Part shown: positions 37,145-50,548 of the stretch, piece by piece
How the letters are laid out: every line of letters begins with the position of its first letter
Numbering within the stretch: position 1 is the first letter of the stretch
NCBI GenBank assembly: GCA_028023455.1
Contig: JAQFVV010012981.1
Span: 188,001 to 252,000, forward strand
DNA from: Epiperipatus broadwayi
Lineage: Eukaryota; Onychophora; Udeonychophora; Euonychophora; Peripatidae
DNA length: 64,000 nucleotides
Direction of reading: 5' to 3'
The notes under the pieces: model-generated
Told to the model about the DNA's origin: nothing
Database searches by the model: none
The model's input: the letters and a program-made list of their open reading frames with translations, nothing else
Made by a program: the position numbers and the translations under genes

Positions 37145-38590
37145 TTTTAAAAAAAATTGGAATGTTTTTCTGCAGAAAAGATTAAGGTTTTTTGTGATTT
37201 GCTTTTGCTGTTAGAGGATTTAATGTATTTTATGTCTAATAATGTGTTTTATAAGATTAGAGAGGGTTGTGTTATTGGTTATGTTATTTCTCCATTGATG
37301 TGTGCTGTCTATATTGATTATTTGGAGTGTAGTGTTATTAATCTGTTTTCATGTTCTATAAAATTATTTGTTAGGTATGTTGATGATTGTTTGTTTGTTA
37401 TTCAGAAAGAGAAATTAGAAGAGTTTTTATGTGGATTGAATGCTTTTGATTCTAGTATTAAGTTTACAATTGAGGGGGGGGGTAGTTTTGATTTTGTAGA
37501 ATTAAAGTTTTTAGATTTAAATGTTGAGAAGGTTAATGATGTTTGTTTTGTAGTCATTTTATAAAACCTAAGAATTTGATTAGGCCTGATAGTTATCAGC
37601 CTTTTATACATAAAAATGTCTTTGTTGAATTTTTGTTGTAGGAATAGAAGGCTTAATAATTTTAATAATTTTACTGATATTCAAAGAAGTCAATTTGCTG
37701 CTGAATATGTAGAATTAGGTTATAGTCATGATTTTATTAAAATAGTTATATTTAATATTAAGGTTTATATTCATGATTTTGATAGTAAGAATTTTGTTGG
37801 TAGGGATAATGATTATATGTTGTTACCATTTAAGGTTTCAATATATAATTTGGTTTATAAGAATAGTCATTTGTTAGGTGGAAGAAAGGTTGCATGGAAG
37901 AAAGGACCTGATTTGAATTCATTACTTAATGGTTCAAAACAGTCTATTGATAGTAGGTCTATTCCTGGTATTGTTTATAAGATTCCATGTAGTTGTGGAA
38001 GTTTTATGTAGGCCAGAGTAAGTTTAGCCTTACTGAAAGAATTAAGGTTCATATAAGTAGAGTTAAACATATGTATCTTAACTCAGCTTTATATATTCAT
38101 GAATTGAATTCATGTCATAGAATATTGTTTAACAATGCTTTGGTTATTTTTTATGAAAAGAATGAGTTAAAAAGAAGAATAAAGGAGACTTTGATGATAA
38201 AACTTCTTGATTCTGAGGCTATCAATCTTATGAAGACTTCTTTTGATATTAAGGGAAGGTGGAGTTTGAAATGAATTATGGGAAGGTTTGTTTGTATATA
38301 TATATATATATATATATATGTTAAACGAAATTTCACAGGTAAATATATAAAAACATATTTTTGGCATCCGTTAAAACTTTTAATACCAATCAAACGTCAG
38401 TATTTATTAAAGTTTTTAATGATGAAAAAATATGTATTTTAATATATATATATATTATTTCCTTTAGTTTGATTTTCACTTGAGAAGGTCTATTTGTAGT
38501 AATGAAACCATGGTTGTATAAGGATTTTTGTAAAATTTTGGATTTGATCTAGTATTGTATTGTTTTATGGTTTTGTATTTTTATTTTTGC
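37145..38590 (+). pseudogene. Penelope-like element: RT C-terminal half plus GIY-YIG, broken in two places
   Basis: The first frame (37157-37564) starts inside the RT. It has NNVFYKIREGCVIG, then ISPLMCAVYIDYLE, the catalytic RYVDDCLFVIQK near 37372-37410, LNAFDSSIKFTIE and FVELKFLDLNV, in the order typical of PLE RTs. After a stop at about 37562 and another break, a second frame (37616-38011) runs to GIVYKIPCSCGSF. A one-base shift then gives YVGQSKFSLTERIKVH and KETLMIKLLDSEAINL to a stop at 38272-38274. YK/YVG, the Arg of TERIKVH and a downstream Glu are the endonuclease residues. The low number of breaks makes this one of the younger copies. The N-terminal half is missing. Confidence 0.88.
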
Positions 38591-38628
38591 TAATATCATG
38601 TTAGACAGGTTTGGTTTTATATATATAT

Positions 38629-40449
38629 TGTAGCAGGTTTGATTGATAATGCTCATACTTACCCTACAAGCTTGGTTTAGCTGGGTTTCTACCTTATTTC
38701 TAATAAATTTATAATCTTATTTAATTATAAATATTATGTGAATGAACCAGCATGTACGAGCAAAGTGGAAAATATTATTGATAGCAGAGCTGTCAATAAT
38801 ACCCATGATCAGATCGAGCTATGAAACGCATAACACTATCACATTTTCAGATCATGGCCCACCTCAGTTGCTAGATTCAAACCCCTATTACCCAAACCCT
38901 TTATTTGTTTCAGAGTAAACCCCAGACATGAGCTAGTCTAAGACTAACATGTTTGGACAGTAGGCCCATAATCCAGTACTCGAAAAATCCCTTAACTAGC
39001 TCAGCTATTTTTTTAATTCAATTAGTGGTAAAAAGAATTGACTGACAAATAAAGTTTTAGTTTAAAAAAAACAATTTTATTCTAATTAACACTAATTATT
39101 AAAGTTTTAAACTACTTTAGATATTTTTTTTAATTGACATAAATATTTAAGGTACTTATATATGACCACACACACACATTTTAAATGCACATGAAAATAT
39201 AATCTAACAACGTTAAATGACAAAGTATTAAATAGTATAATAAATATTAAATATAAAGCATTCAAACCAACATGCACATCAATAGTTGTATAAGCATCGA
39301 TAAAATTCCTTTACTACTGACTCTGGAGGCTTTATGGATGGCAATGACTACTTTGAATTTATAAATGGAAATAAGAAAGTTATTAAATACCTAGGTTTTT
39401 GGAGCATGGAGATTTTGATTGTTTGCTTCCTGTATTTCCAGTGTGTTTCTGAGTTGTTTTATTTCCAGATGGCTGGTTTTACACTTATGCAGAGGATTCC
39501 TGTTGATTGACAATCCTGATTACTTCTTTTATTAAGGTTGAGGATGGTTATTTATTTCATAGCACTATTATTATTAAAACAGTAGATACTTGGGTGGCCC
39601 TCATTTATTTGGCAGCTGTTACTTCATCTCAGGAAGAGTACTGGTGTTTGGACAAGGTTTGAAGTTCATCATATGTTCTGATGAAGCTATTAACACTGCA
39701 TGACTAATTGACAAATTGAACTCATAGATTTATTGTTCAAAACTAAAACTCAGCTGTTTCTCAAATGCAACTGAATTCAACTCTAATGCAACTGAACTCA
39801 ACTAACTGTCTGATTAAAAAATGTCTATTTATACATGAGGCGTGTTGTCTTTTTGATATTCTCCAGCAATATCTATTGTCGAAGTTCTTTTCATTAGTAG
39901 CTAATCCTTTGGAGATAAACTTTTTAATCCTGTTGTTTTTTTCATTTGTGATTAGTAGCCAATTGCTGAACTTGTTGTTTTATATTTTTAATTAGTAGCC
40001 ATCATTGTGTTTTTAAATATGTTTTTCTTTTATTTCATTTTAATATTTATTTTCATGTGTTTTTTTCAATATGATTTTAACTTTCATTTATTTTTTAATA
40101 TTTAATACACATACATTATATTTACAGTCGCACGCACATACATAATTTGAGATCCATTCACTATTTAATTTTAAGATGACTTTTTTCTTTAACTTAAATA
40201 AAAAGAGATTTATGCTTTTAAACTTTTAACTTATATTTTAACCAATAATACAAAAAAATTCTTTAACTTCTTTTATGAAACTTTAACTTGATGCTTCTAA
40301 AGCAACCCCCCCCCTTAATTAACTAACTGTAACTTTTATTTAAAAACTTTTAAACTTTTACTTTTACGTTTTCTTTTACAAAATATTTTTATTTCTAATA
40401 ATTTTTTAAACAAAATTATTATGTATCAACACAATGTTGGTACATTACA
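38629..40449 (-). repeat. Probable solo LTR inserted in (TA)n
   Basis: In plus orientation it begins TGTAGCAGG (38629) and ends GTACATTACA (40449), with (TA)n on both sides, so it is bounded by TG...CA. On the minus strand the end shows a hairpin like that of other LTRs here (TGTACCAACA...TGTTGATACA). There is a TATA box at 39826-39833 and an AATAAA about 110 bases later. No coding sequence. GC-richer parts at 38740-39010 contain GATTCAAACCCC, which resembles box B. Length 1821 bases. Confidence 0.6.
39826..39833 (-). promoter_or_regulatory. TATA box of the solo LTR
   Basis: TATAAATA on the minus strand, followed by CAGTTAGTTGAGTTCAGTTG (initiator-like) within about 40-60 bases. Confidence 0.5.
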
Positions 40450-41679
40450 TATATATAAGAATTATTGTATTTAAAAGTTTGCAATGATATTAAAAGGCAA
40501 TTCTATAACACCACCCAATATTTGAATTTTTTTTTTTGAAATTTTATTCTTAATAAATAAATGCTGATAGATTTAATATCAGATGTGAAGTGATAAGTAC
40601 TATACTATGATCAGAAATAAGAAATATCTCAATCAACATATAGGACTGATTTATTCAGAATAATTTCCATTTGATGAATGAAGCTGCTCATTTTATATAA
40701 CCTATTTATAATTCTTCCAATAACAATTGATTCATTAGAAACTATACAGAGCATATTAAAGAAAAACAGAGCATACATATTTTGGTTCTTATTTTTTAGC
40801 TTAACTTTTTCTTTAATAAATTTAAGAGCAATTTAATGATCAATTTTAAAGAAGTCTAAGGTTGGTGTTAAGTATGTTTCCTTCTCTAAAATTGAAGCAT
40901 ATTTAAACTTTTTGCTAAAAATTTCTAAATTCTCATTTACAAACAAATATAGGATAGGTGTAGAGATTATATATTGAATGATAATCTAAATAATCTTTTA
41001 ATTTGATATCTTAATTATACTAGACATTTGGTGAACAATCTTATGAAGAATAGAGTATTCCCCTCTCAATTAGCCATATACATCAGATAAATATTAAAGG
41101 GCAATAACTGTTTCCAAATTTACTATTAGGCATAAATATTTACTGATTCTAATTTCAAAAATTGTAAATATAAACTTCTTTTATTAACTTAAAGATTGAT
41201 AATGTGAATGCTGTATCTTTTTCTTTCTTTATTTTCAAAAACTGTCCTAAAGAAATGAAAATAAAATTGTGAACCCTGATTTGAGAGATTTTGTTATGCC
41301 TAAAGCATTATTAATTACACGACTAATTGTTTTACATTGTAATTAATTATTTTGGAGAACATCTTACATTTATGTTTCAAAGAACACAATCTATCTCTTT
41401 AGCTTTAGATTAACTCTTGTGAAGTTCTGAGACTATAAAAAGAATCTGATCTAGACCAGTGATTTATTTGTTTTTTTTTTACACATGTCTCTATCTATAA
41501 CTTTATTATAATGGCTAATTTTTTCCAAAAACACTTAACATTACTTGTCATGAAACTTTAATGATTAGCTCCTTAATTTTTATTCAATTGAAAAAGAATT
41601 TCATCTTTTTCCATGTATATAAAAGCCAATAAAATTTTATTTATATTTAATATTAGTAAATGATTAAAATATTATATTC
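40450..41679. other. AT-rich DNA, nothing recognised
   Basis: No coding motif or clear repeat. A short (TA)n borders the LTR at the left. Confidence 0.4.
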
Positions 41680-42730
41680 ATCATAATTTTCAACCACTAT
41701 TGCTCCACTGCAGCATGAAGGTCTCTCCTAATTCAATCCATCTTCTCTGATATGTAGCTTCTCTTCTCCACACCATCCCAGAACACTTCCTTATTTCATC
41801 CATCTAGCTCACATGTGGTCATTTCTAGGTCTTACAATCTCTTTGAATCCAATTTAAGATTTTAACTGTTTATCTATTATCATCTCTTTTAGCAATATGT
41901 CCATCCCAAATCCATTTTAGTCTCTTAATTCTTTCAATGATGTCAAAAAAACCTGTTTGCTCTCTCACCTATGTACTTCATTTTCAATCTAGTTTTTTAT
42001 TCCTAACATGCATATCTCCATATTTCAATGAGTGTTTTGAAGTCTCTGTATTGTCTTTTGTTAAAATATCAAAGTCTCAGATAAATAAGTAAAAACTGGT
42101 TAAGTACATTTATTAAAAGCCTTTTGAAACCCATTCCCCTTTTAATATTAAGTTATTTCTATCAAAATACTTCAAACAAGTTTAATTCTATGATTAATTT
42201 CATCCATTATGTTTCCATCTGTAATAATAATTTAAACAAGATATTTGTAGTTATTAACTTTTTCTAACCCATCATTACAAATCTTTATTTCCATCTTTTG
42301 AAAAAATGCATTGAACATTAAATTAATTTTTTTAACATTGACTTTTAATTCTACTTTCTTACTTTTATCTGACAACTCTTGCAACATATCCTGAAACTCT
42401 AAAGTATTATTTTTAAAAACATCTACATCATCTGCAAAATCTAGATGACTTAAATATTCTCCATTTACTTTTACTTCCTTAGCTTCCCATTTTAATCACA
42501 AAATACTTTTTGAAGAACTATTGTAAAAAGTTTTGGAGATATAGAGTCTTCCTGACATACATTCTTCTTAATGTTAATTTTTCTTGTTGCTGTTGCATTT
42601 TTATAAATTTTCTTCAGAATATGATAATATCCTAGGTCTATAACTTAAAGATCTAATGTTTTAATGACTGAAGAAAGACTTATAGAATCAAATGTCTTTT
42701 CATATTCTCAAATCCAAAGCATAATGGCAA
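41680..42730 (-). pseudogene. RTE-type LINE, RT domain to 3' end, 5'-truncated
   Basis: Minus-strand reading gives a RT starting at YEKTFDSISLSSVI (motif A, about 42700) and continuing with KNVCQEDSISPKLF (motif B). VNGEYLSHLDFADDVDVF follows, with the catalytic FADD at 42427-42438, then MLQELSDKSKKVELKVN. The end has the RTE-type C-terminal phrase RDLHAAVEQ near 41715 (GGTCTCTCC...CTGCAGTGGAG). Stops and frameshifts are frequent. The endonuclease and first RT part are missing. It keeps the FADD block that the other RTE copy at 47810 has lost. Confidence 0.8.
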
Positions 42731-45700
42731 CTTATATTCATCCTAGATCAATATAAATACCATCTCTGTTTATTTAAAAATTTCAAAAAGTAATGAAGTT
42801 ATGTGATCGATAATTGAACATTGAATTATTATCTCTTATAAAATTGTTATATTTTTATTTCTGAGAATTTTAACCTCGTATTACTTTTAATTAATTAATC
42901 TAATATTACCTTTAATTAATTATTATTTCCAACTCTTTATCTATAGCATAAGAAGAAGTAGCTCATGCAAAAAATATGCACTTTGTAATAATTTAACTTC
43001 CGGTTATATGTAAAGATAAGCTGAGCTTTTAAATAAGGCAGGAATGAGATTCTTGAAACCTGCATTAAAAGAAAAAGAGTAGTTAAACTCTATTTTTTCA
43101 CCTTTCATTTTTTTAAAAAAATATCATTACTATCATAATAAGAATGGATCTGTTTTAAATCTTTAAAATATGTAGCATATTTTTTTTTTTAATTTTTATT
43201 TCTATCACATTATCAACAACCATACATTTTTATAGATTTTTCTTTCAATTTATTTTTAATTTTGCAATAATAATTTATTGCTTTGGATAATGTTTTTTGG
43301 TTTTTGATAAATTTTGTTCAATCAAAAGATTTCCAATAGGTGAAATATTATTTTAAAGTCATAGAACATCTTTAGAAATAAATTGATCTGTCATAAAATA
43401 AATGATGACAAACTAGTACTTGAAAAGAGCAGTGTTTGGTTTTTTTATTTTTGACAGATTATTAATAACTATTTTTTTTATTTTTATAAACAACACATTC
43501 AAAAGTAAGTTTTGAATAAATAATTATCAACAATCAATCGTAAGCAATACCAAACGTTGATAATATGTTGGCATTCTATTGCTGTTTCAACATGTTCTGC
43601 AAAATTTAGAAAAGACCACTTATTTTCATTTTATTCACACATGAAAACCCTTAAAAAATTTTTTTATGTCAACAAATATAAAAATCTAATGAAAACTAAT
43701 TGCCCACTTTTTTTTAAAAAAATCATTCATTATTTATGCTGCTTTAAATTCAATTTTTTTTATTATTAATGCCTTCTATATCCATATTTTATTTGTGTGT
43801 ATGTTCTATGTTTTGTATGCATTTAAAATCAGCTATGAATAAATAACAGTTTAGACTGTATTTTTTATATAATTTATTGACTTACAAATTTTTTCCTCCT
43901 GTTATTTGAAAACCTGTTATATAGTGTAAATCGTAATTGCAAATATTATTTATTTATAAATGCTTTAAAAAGTTAATTTAAAGCGGACAAACCTGCATTT
44001 GCATTAAAAAAAATAAAACATTTCTGCAAATTATTACTTTTAAACATTTTTTCTTAATTGTAGATTTTAATATATATATATTTTAAAAAATTCGCTAAAT
44101 TTTATTTTTAATCTGTTACATGAAAAAAAAAAAAATATTTATATGCCTTCTTTTTTAATTTTAAATTTTGTTTTACGACCTTAAAACAACCTCAGCCTCA
44201 AAAAAAAAAAAATATTTATTTTTTAACTAGTTATTTTTATTTAAAAAGAATTTTAAAAATAGAAAAAAAAAAATTAATGGTTAAATCATTTTTAGCAATC
44301 AAACAAACATCTTTTCTGATAAATAGAATTTTGTACATTATAAACAAACATTAAAAATAGAAATTATTGATATTATAATTGTTGCCACTAAAATATTTTT
44401 AACATATTGTTAAACGCAGCGCTTCCAAATAAGTAAATGTAATTGTTGAAACATTTCTTTCAAATTAGCTAATACTATATATGCATCTATTTATGCATAC
44501 GATACAACATATTTTCACGTAATTAATGAAAATTAAATAATTTACAAGCAGATGATTATCTCATTTTTAATTGTGCACTGGCTTCTAAGATGGTTATAAT
44601 ATGGACAATCAAAATAATATTCAGCTATCTTTTATAATAGAATTATCTTAAAAATATTGATGAAGAGTATTAACTTCTAATTCACTATTTAAGAACAACT
44701 TATATAAATTTAATATTGTTAACTTTAATTTATAAGATATCTTGTAAGATATTGATAGCATGGGTTTTATGAATTACATAATTATCTTTTTAGAAAAAGG
44801 TGGATTTATCTGTATAGTATAAAGTTATATTATGAGTGGAATACAGTTTATAGTCTGTAGATGGAAGATCCAAATTTAGAGTATTGACTACATCTAAAGA
44901 GTACCATCTCACATCTAACAAAATTAATGTAGTAACATCTTGAAAGCAGGCAGTCTCATGAATAAGCCTTGCTAAGATAAATGTTAGAAATCATATAAAT
45001 AATAATTTATCTGAAAATAAACTTTGTTTTTAGCCATCTATAAAATATATATCATATCATGATTTCTAGTATAACATTTACTTCAGATAATATATTGCTT
45101 TGGGAAGGATTTCAGTCATATATAAATTATTGTGAAGCTCAAGTCAGATTGTTTTAATAGACTCTCAAGTGCTCATGCACTTATATTTTAATACCATTCA
45201 TTTTTAATGTTTATTCAAAATATATTTAATTTTTGTCTTTAGGCATAACAAACAACATGTAAGAATATGTTGATGTAACTAGTATTTTATTTTTTCAAGA
45301 TAATGGCTTAGGTGAGTAGAGTCATAAAAAATGTAAATTATTTTAACAAAAGTATTTTTATTATCACTTAAATAGATTTTCTACTACTGAATAAAACAAG
45401 AATTTAGTCCACTGTGACATGGTGATTTTGTTTTGAAAATTATTGTATCTTTATTTCAATTAGTGTTGATGTTTGATGACAACTGATTTAAATACTTCAG
45501 TTATTAAAAAGCTGAATACTGTTTTCTATATTATTACATTTCTATGGTTGGAAATAACACAAGTTTTTGACCCTTTTTCCATCATTTCTCTTTATAGACA
45601 CTTAATTGAATGTCTGAGGATCAAAACTATGAACATATTCTTTTCATAGTTCCAGGAAATAAATATTCACTGTTGTATTTAGTATGTCTGTATAAGTATT

Positions 45701-47809
45701 TGTGTTGTGCTATTCTGGTTGTAATATTAGCCCTAGATTATCCTTAGTATACAGTTGGACAGTCTGGACTCATACAGGCTACACACTGTATCATCTTTTT
45801 GTAGCTTATATTTAATGTTATTAATCAATCTATTAATACCATGGAAGAGGAGAACAGAAGCTAAATTTGAAAGCTGACTCACAGAGCTTTTTTATTTTAT
45901 TTTTTTTCCAATTTCTGAATAAAAAACATGCAGACCCATGGATTAGCTTCAACTTATGGTTTTACATTTTGCTGTATCTTCCTGTATAATTGCAATTACA
46001 TTTATAAATATATATATATATATATTTGTTATAACCAATGCTACATAAATCTTTGATGCATTCACCTATGTTAGTTTTTCTGTCTACTTCATATTTTCAA
46101 GTGTAAAATTTCTATTAAGAAATGTTTTAAAACCTCTAATTTATGCACCATTAATGTTTTAGGCACATTAATCCAAAGTACTAAGAATAATTTGGAGTAT
46201 TAAATGTTTAGTAAAATCATTTAAAAATCCTCATTTTAATATGCAAATGATGCATAAATTAACAAGTTTAAAACATTTCCTAATAGAAATTTGACCCTTT
46301 GCAAATATAAAGGAGAAAGAAAAACCAACATAGATAAATATGAGACCATAAAAATAATATGGTCATAGCTATGAGCTTTGATCCTTTTTCATTCAATTTG
46401 GTGTATATAAAGAGATAAATGATGAGAAAAGAAAGGTCAAAAAGGCTTAGTTTATTGCCAAACATAAAAATGTAATAAACAAAAGAGATAATAGTATCCA
46501 GATGTCTAATAATATTTGAATGACTTAATTGACATAAAATATATTTATATACTATGCATAATTAGATATTACTGTAAATAAGGCAGCAGAAATAACAGCT
46601 AATATGAGATATATCATTATAATGCTTACCATTGAAAGTGAACTCAGCTATATGACCTAAAGAGGAGAATCTGCTTCATTATACATATGATCTAACATAT
46701 GCAAAAGAATCATTATTACCTTTGCAAAATTTTAGCTAAAAAGTATTACAATTATGTCTATTTCCATTTCATAACTTTATGATTAAAAAATTTAATCTAC
46801 TGTGTTATGATCTCAAACATGTCAATTATTATTATTAGACCATTTAAAGTACCATTAAGATAAATTGTGTGACTAATTTTTTATTTATTTTTCCAACCTA
46901 AAGGTTTTGGACAACTTTCTATATAAGTAAATGAGATAAGAAAAGATCATAGATCCATCATTTCTCATAAAAATGATGGTCTTATTCTGGGACTAAAGAG
47001 TATATCAATTACCTACTGTACCAGTTGCATGAAGCAAATATATAATAAGCACCTGAATTATTTTATGTTACATATTTTCATTGTTTGAATCAGTATCAAC
47101 AATGCTTAAATTGAAAAAAATCTCAGACATATTAATTAATAATATCAATTAACTTAAAATAGCTTTAAAACATGTCATTATTTTCGCTCATTTAGGCACA
47201 GCTCTGTCTATTAAATTTTTAAATAAAACCTAGTGAATCTTTAATTAAATACTCCTCGATGTTTGACATTTTCTTTTGACAATTAAACTTTTTTCCTATC
47301 TATTACATAATTAGGTTATATTTTAAGACATATATATATATATATTTAAGCCTTCAAGTGATTTCAATTAAAAAAATTAATTTTTGACATTTTAAAAATA
47401 TAAAATTAATTATTTAAATGAAGTATAAGTCACGTAGCCATTGGACGTAACTTACCTATTCAAAAATTTAGAAAAGTGAAATATTCGGTATTTAAATTTT
47501 ACGTTATTAAAAAATAATATATTTGGGATTAGTTATTCTAAAAGAAAAAAAATTTAAAAGTTAATAAATTATTTATTCTTATTAAAATTGTACAGAGTAT
47601 TCTATTTACCTTTTTGGCAAAGGTTATTTTATTTTATCGAATAACAAGTTGTTTCGGTTTGCCGTAACAAACATTTAAGATTTGAATTTTTAAAAATGAC
47701 AGTTTTCAAAGACAATCACCTATTAGTGATGTAGTTTTAAAATAAATCTTTTACAAAAATATTACACTATAATCATTAATTTCTTAGCACTCAGGCTGCC
47801 ATTTGATGA
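42731..47809. other. Long AT-rich stretch, nothing recognised
   Basis: About 5 kb with many poly-A and poly-T runs (for example 43170-43200, 44110-44290) and short (TA)n tracts at 46005-46025 and 47330-47345. I found no motif-bearing ORF and no repeat matching other parts of the window. Open frames at 43557 and 46280 have no recognisable motif. Confidence 0.4.
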
Positions 47810-50088
47810 TGACTTTTTATTTAGATACTTACAACTGCAGATCACACTCAAGTGAAAGAAGATTGCAAGAATTAGAAGAACTGTTTTATATTAAATAAGA
47901 CATTATTGGACTTTGTAAAGTTAGAAGAAAAGGTGAAGAGACAATTGATTTAAAACATGGACATGTACTCTATTATAAAGGTACAAATATTGGAAATACA
48001 AGTGGAGTAGGATTCATTATAAATAAAAAGTGTAAGAACAACATTGTGGAGATTGATGGTGTATCGGACAGAGTGGCAAGATTAGTTATACAACTTAATA
48101 GCAGATACCTGATGCAGATAATTCAGGTTTATGTCACAACAAATTCTCATAGTGTTGAAGTAGTAGAAGATTTTTATATGGATGTACAAAAGGTTTTTGA
48201 TCAGAATAAACAACATTTTAAAATGGTTATGAGATATTTTAATGCTAGAATTGGTAAACAAATGAAAGTGCTGTAGGTAATTTTGGTTATGGTAATAGAA
48301 ATGAGGGAGAACATAGACTTGTGGAGTTTTCAGAAAAAGAAAAACTTTATATTATGAATTCTTTTTTTGAGAAAAATGTTAAAAGGAAATGGATATGGAA
48401 GTATCCAAATGAAGATACAGCAGAATTGGATTATATTTTGACTAACAAAAAATACATATTTTAAAATTGTAATGTTCTTAATAAATTTAACACAAGAAGT
48501 AATCGTCCGATAAGTAAGATGTAAGATATGTGTTAATGCAAAACTAGAGAGACAAAAATTATTAAGAAAAACAATATTTACAGTTGATATTCCTGAAACA
48601 TTCTAACAATGTAAATTAGAACTTACAAATCGGTTTTAAGTATTAGTAGATTTTGAACATGATTCAGATTTGAATGAAATTAATATGAAAATAAATGATA
48701 TACTTTTAAAAACTGCAACAAAGATCATTGGTAGAAAAAAGCAGCAATTGGCCAATAAAATTTTTTACTGAGACTAGAGAATTTATGAAGAAAACAAGAA
48801 ATATGAAGATATACAAAAACGATGCATTAAAAAGGATTGAATATCTCAAATTTTGTAAAATGGTGTGGAAAAGAGTTGAAAATGATATAAGAAAGTATAA
48901 CTGTGAACTAGCAAGGAAAGCTGAAAAAGAAAATAAAACTCTCAAGAATATAAAATGACATTTTGGAATTGGTAGGAAATTTATATCTGCAATAAGAAAA
49001 AAAGATGGAATTATTACTAAAAAGAGAGATGACATCATGAAATTGGTAGAAGATTTTTATCAAGAATTATATAGTAATAAAGAACAAGTACCTCCTAAAT
49101 TTATTTTATCTTCAGAATTGCCCTGAATTTTAAATGAAAAACTGAGACATGCAATTAAATGTATGAAGAAAAGAAAGGCTTCAGGTAATGATGGAATTAT
49201 AATTGATATATTAAAAGAAACAAATATAATTTTTTTTAGCAAAGGTATATACCAAATGTCTAAATGATAAAGATGTACCATATGATTAGAAGAATGCAGT
49301 AATAATATTAATATTTAAAAAAGGTGATAAAGATATTAGAAATTACAGACCTCTCAGCCTTTTATCAGTTTTATACAAAATTTTTACCAAGATAATTACA
49401 ACTTGTCTACAGAGAACATTGGATTTCTACCAACCAAGAGAACAAGCTGGATTTAAAAGTGGTTTTAGTATGATAGATAATAGCCAGGTATTGAAAGAAG
49501 TTATAGAAAGGACAAATGAATAAGAGTTGCTGATATGTTTTAGATTTGTAGATTACGAAAAGGCATTTTATTTTATAAACATTTCTTCAGTGATAGATCC
49601 AGGATATTGTTATATTTCAAAGAATATTTATAAAAATGCAACAGCAACAATTAGATTACATAATGATACTGGGAAAGTCAACATTAAGAAGAGTGTAAGA
49701 CAAGGTAACTCCATATCTCCAAAACTTTTTAGAGCAGCATGAAGAGATACATGTTGGGAGTAACAAGAAGAGATCAAAAACACAATGTATGGGTAAGAGA
49801 ACAAACAGGTGTTATTGGCCTCATTGAAAAATTAAAAGATTGAAGTGGAGTTGGGATGGACATATTCCTAGAAGAGATGATAATAGATGGATAATTGAAA
49901 TCTTAAACTGGATTCTGAGAGATTGTAAAAGACTCAAAAAGAGATCACATGTGAGATGAATGGATTAAATAAAAAAAGTGTGCAGGGGTGATGTGAAGAA
50001 GAAAAGCTAAAGATCAGAGAAGATGAATTGAACTTGGAGAGACCTTCATCCTGCAGTGTATTGATAATGGTTGATGATGATGATGAAT
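47810..50088 (+). pseudogene. RTE-type LINE with endonuclease and RT, internally deleted
   Basis: The start reads TYNCRSHSSERRLQELEE, then IIGLCKVRRKGEE and GVGFIINKK, the classic opening of an RTE endonuclease. The catalytic Glu of SEVR is changed (CKVR), GDFN is changed to RYFN near 48240, and SDHR is replaced, so the nuclease is dead. The RT follows with NYRPLSLLSVLYKIF (49340-49380), EQAGFK, VDYEKAF (49550) and VRQGNSISPKLF (49697-49733). The sequence then jumps to KRYMLGVTRRDQ, losing the FADD block. The C-terminal RRDDNRW and WRDLHPAVY (about 50035-50060) close the ORF, and the tail is (TGA)n at 50072-50086, usual for this family. Many frameshifts. Confidence 0.88.
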
Positions 50089-50548
50089 CATTTGTAAAAT
50101 AATTACATTTTTTTTATAAATCTATAAGATTCATTAATTTGACCTCAGGCTAAACACTGTAAAAGTACTCAGCCAATCAAAAATTAGCCACTTTTTCATA
50201 GTTTCATTCTAACAATAGACTTGTGTCAATTATGCAAAAGAATCCATATAATACTGATAACTTCAGATGCTTTTTAAATTAATACATTAATATCGTAGCA
50301 GCAGGGAAAAAGTAGTTACAAGCCATTGCATACCATAATATTAGGTTATAGGTAGGCTTAAATAATGTAGAAAAAATAGTGATTGCAGAGACATTGTAAG
50401 GCTTAAAACATCACACAACTAAGCTTACAAAACAGATTAATGTTTATTCCTTTTAGCTTAAGTGTTTCAGACAATTCTCTGTATAAGAAAATGAGATAAT
50501 AAGAGTATCAGTTGAAAGAATCTTAACCTCAAAGTTTTATATATATAT
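50089..50548. other. AT-rich spacer
   Basis: No coding motif. Ends in a (TA)n stretch that was the insertion target of the next LTR. Confidence 0.4.

Noticed and set aside
37402-37611. A 69-codon minus-strand frame across the PLE RT
   Set aside because: It is antisense to the YVDD-containing PLE frame and has no domain of its own.
48706-49038. A 110-codon minus-strand open frame
   Set aside because: It is the shadow of the plus-strand RTE RT region, which carries the recognisable motifs.
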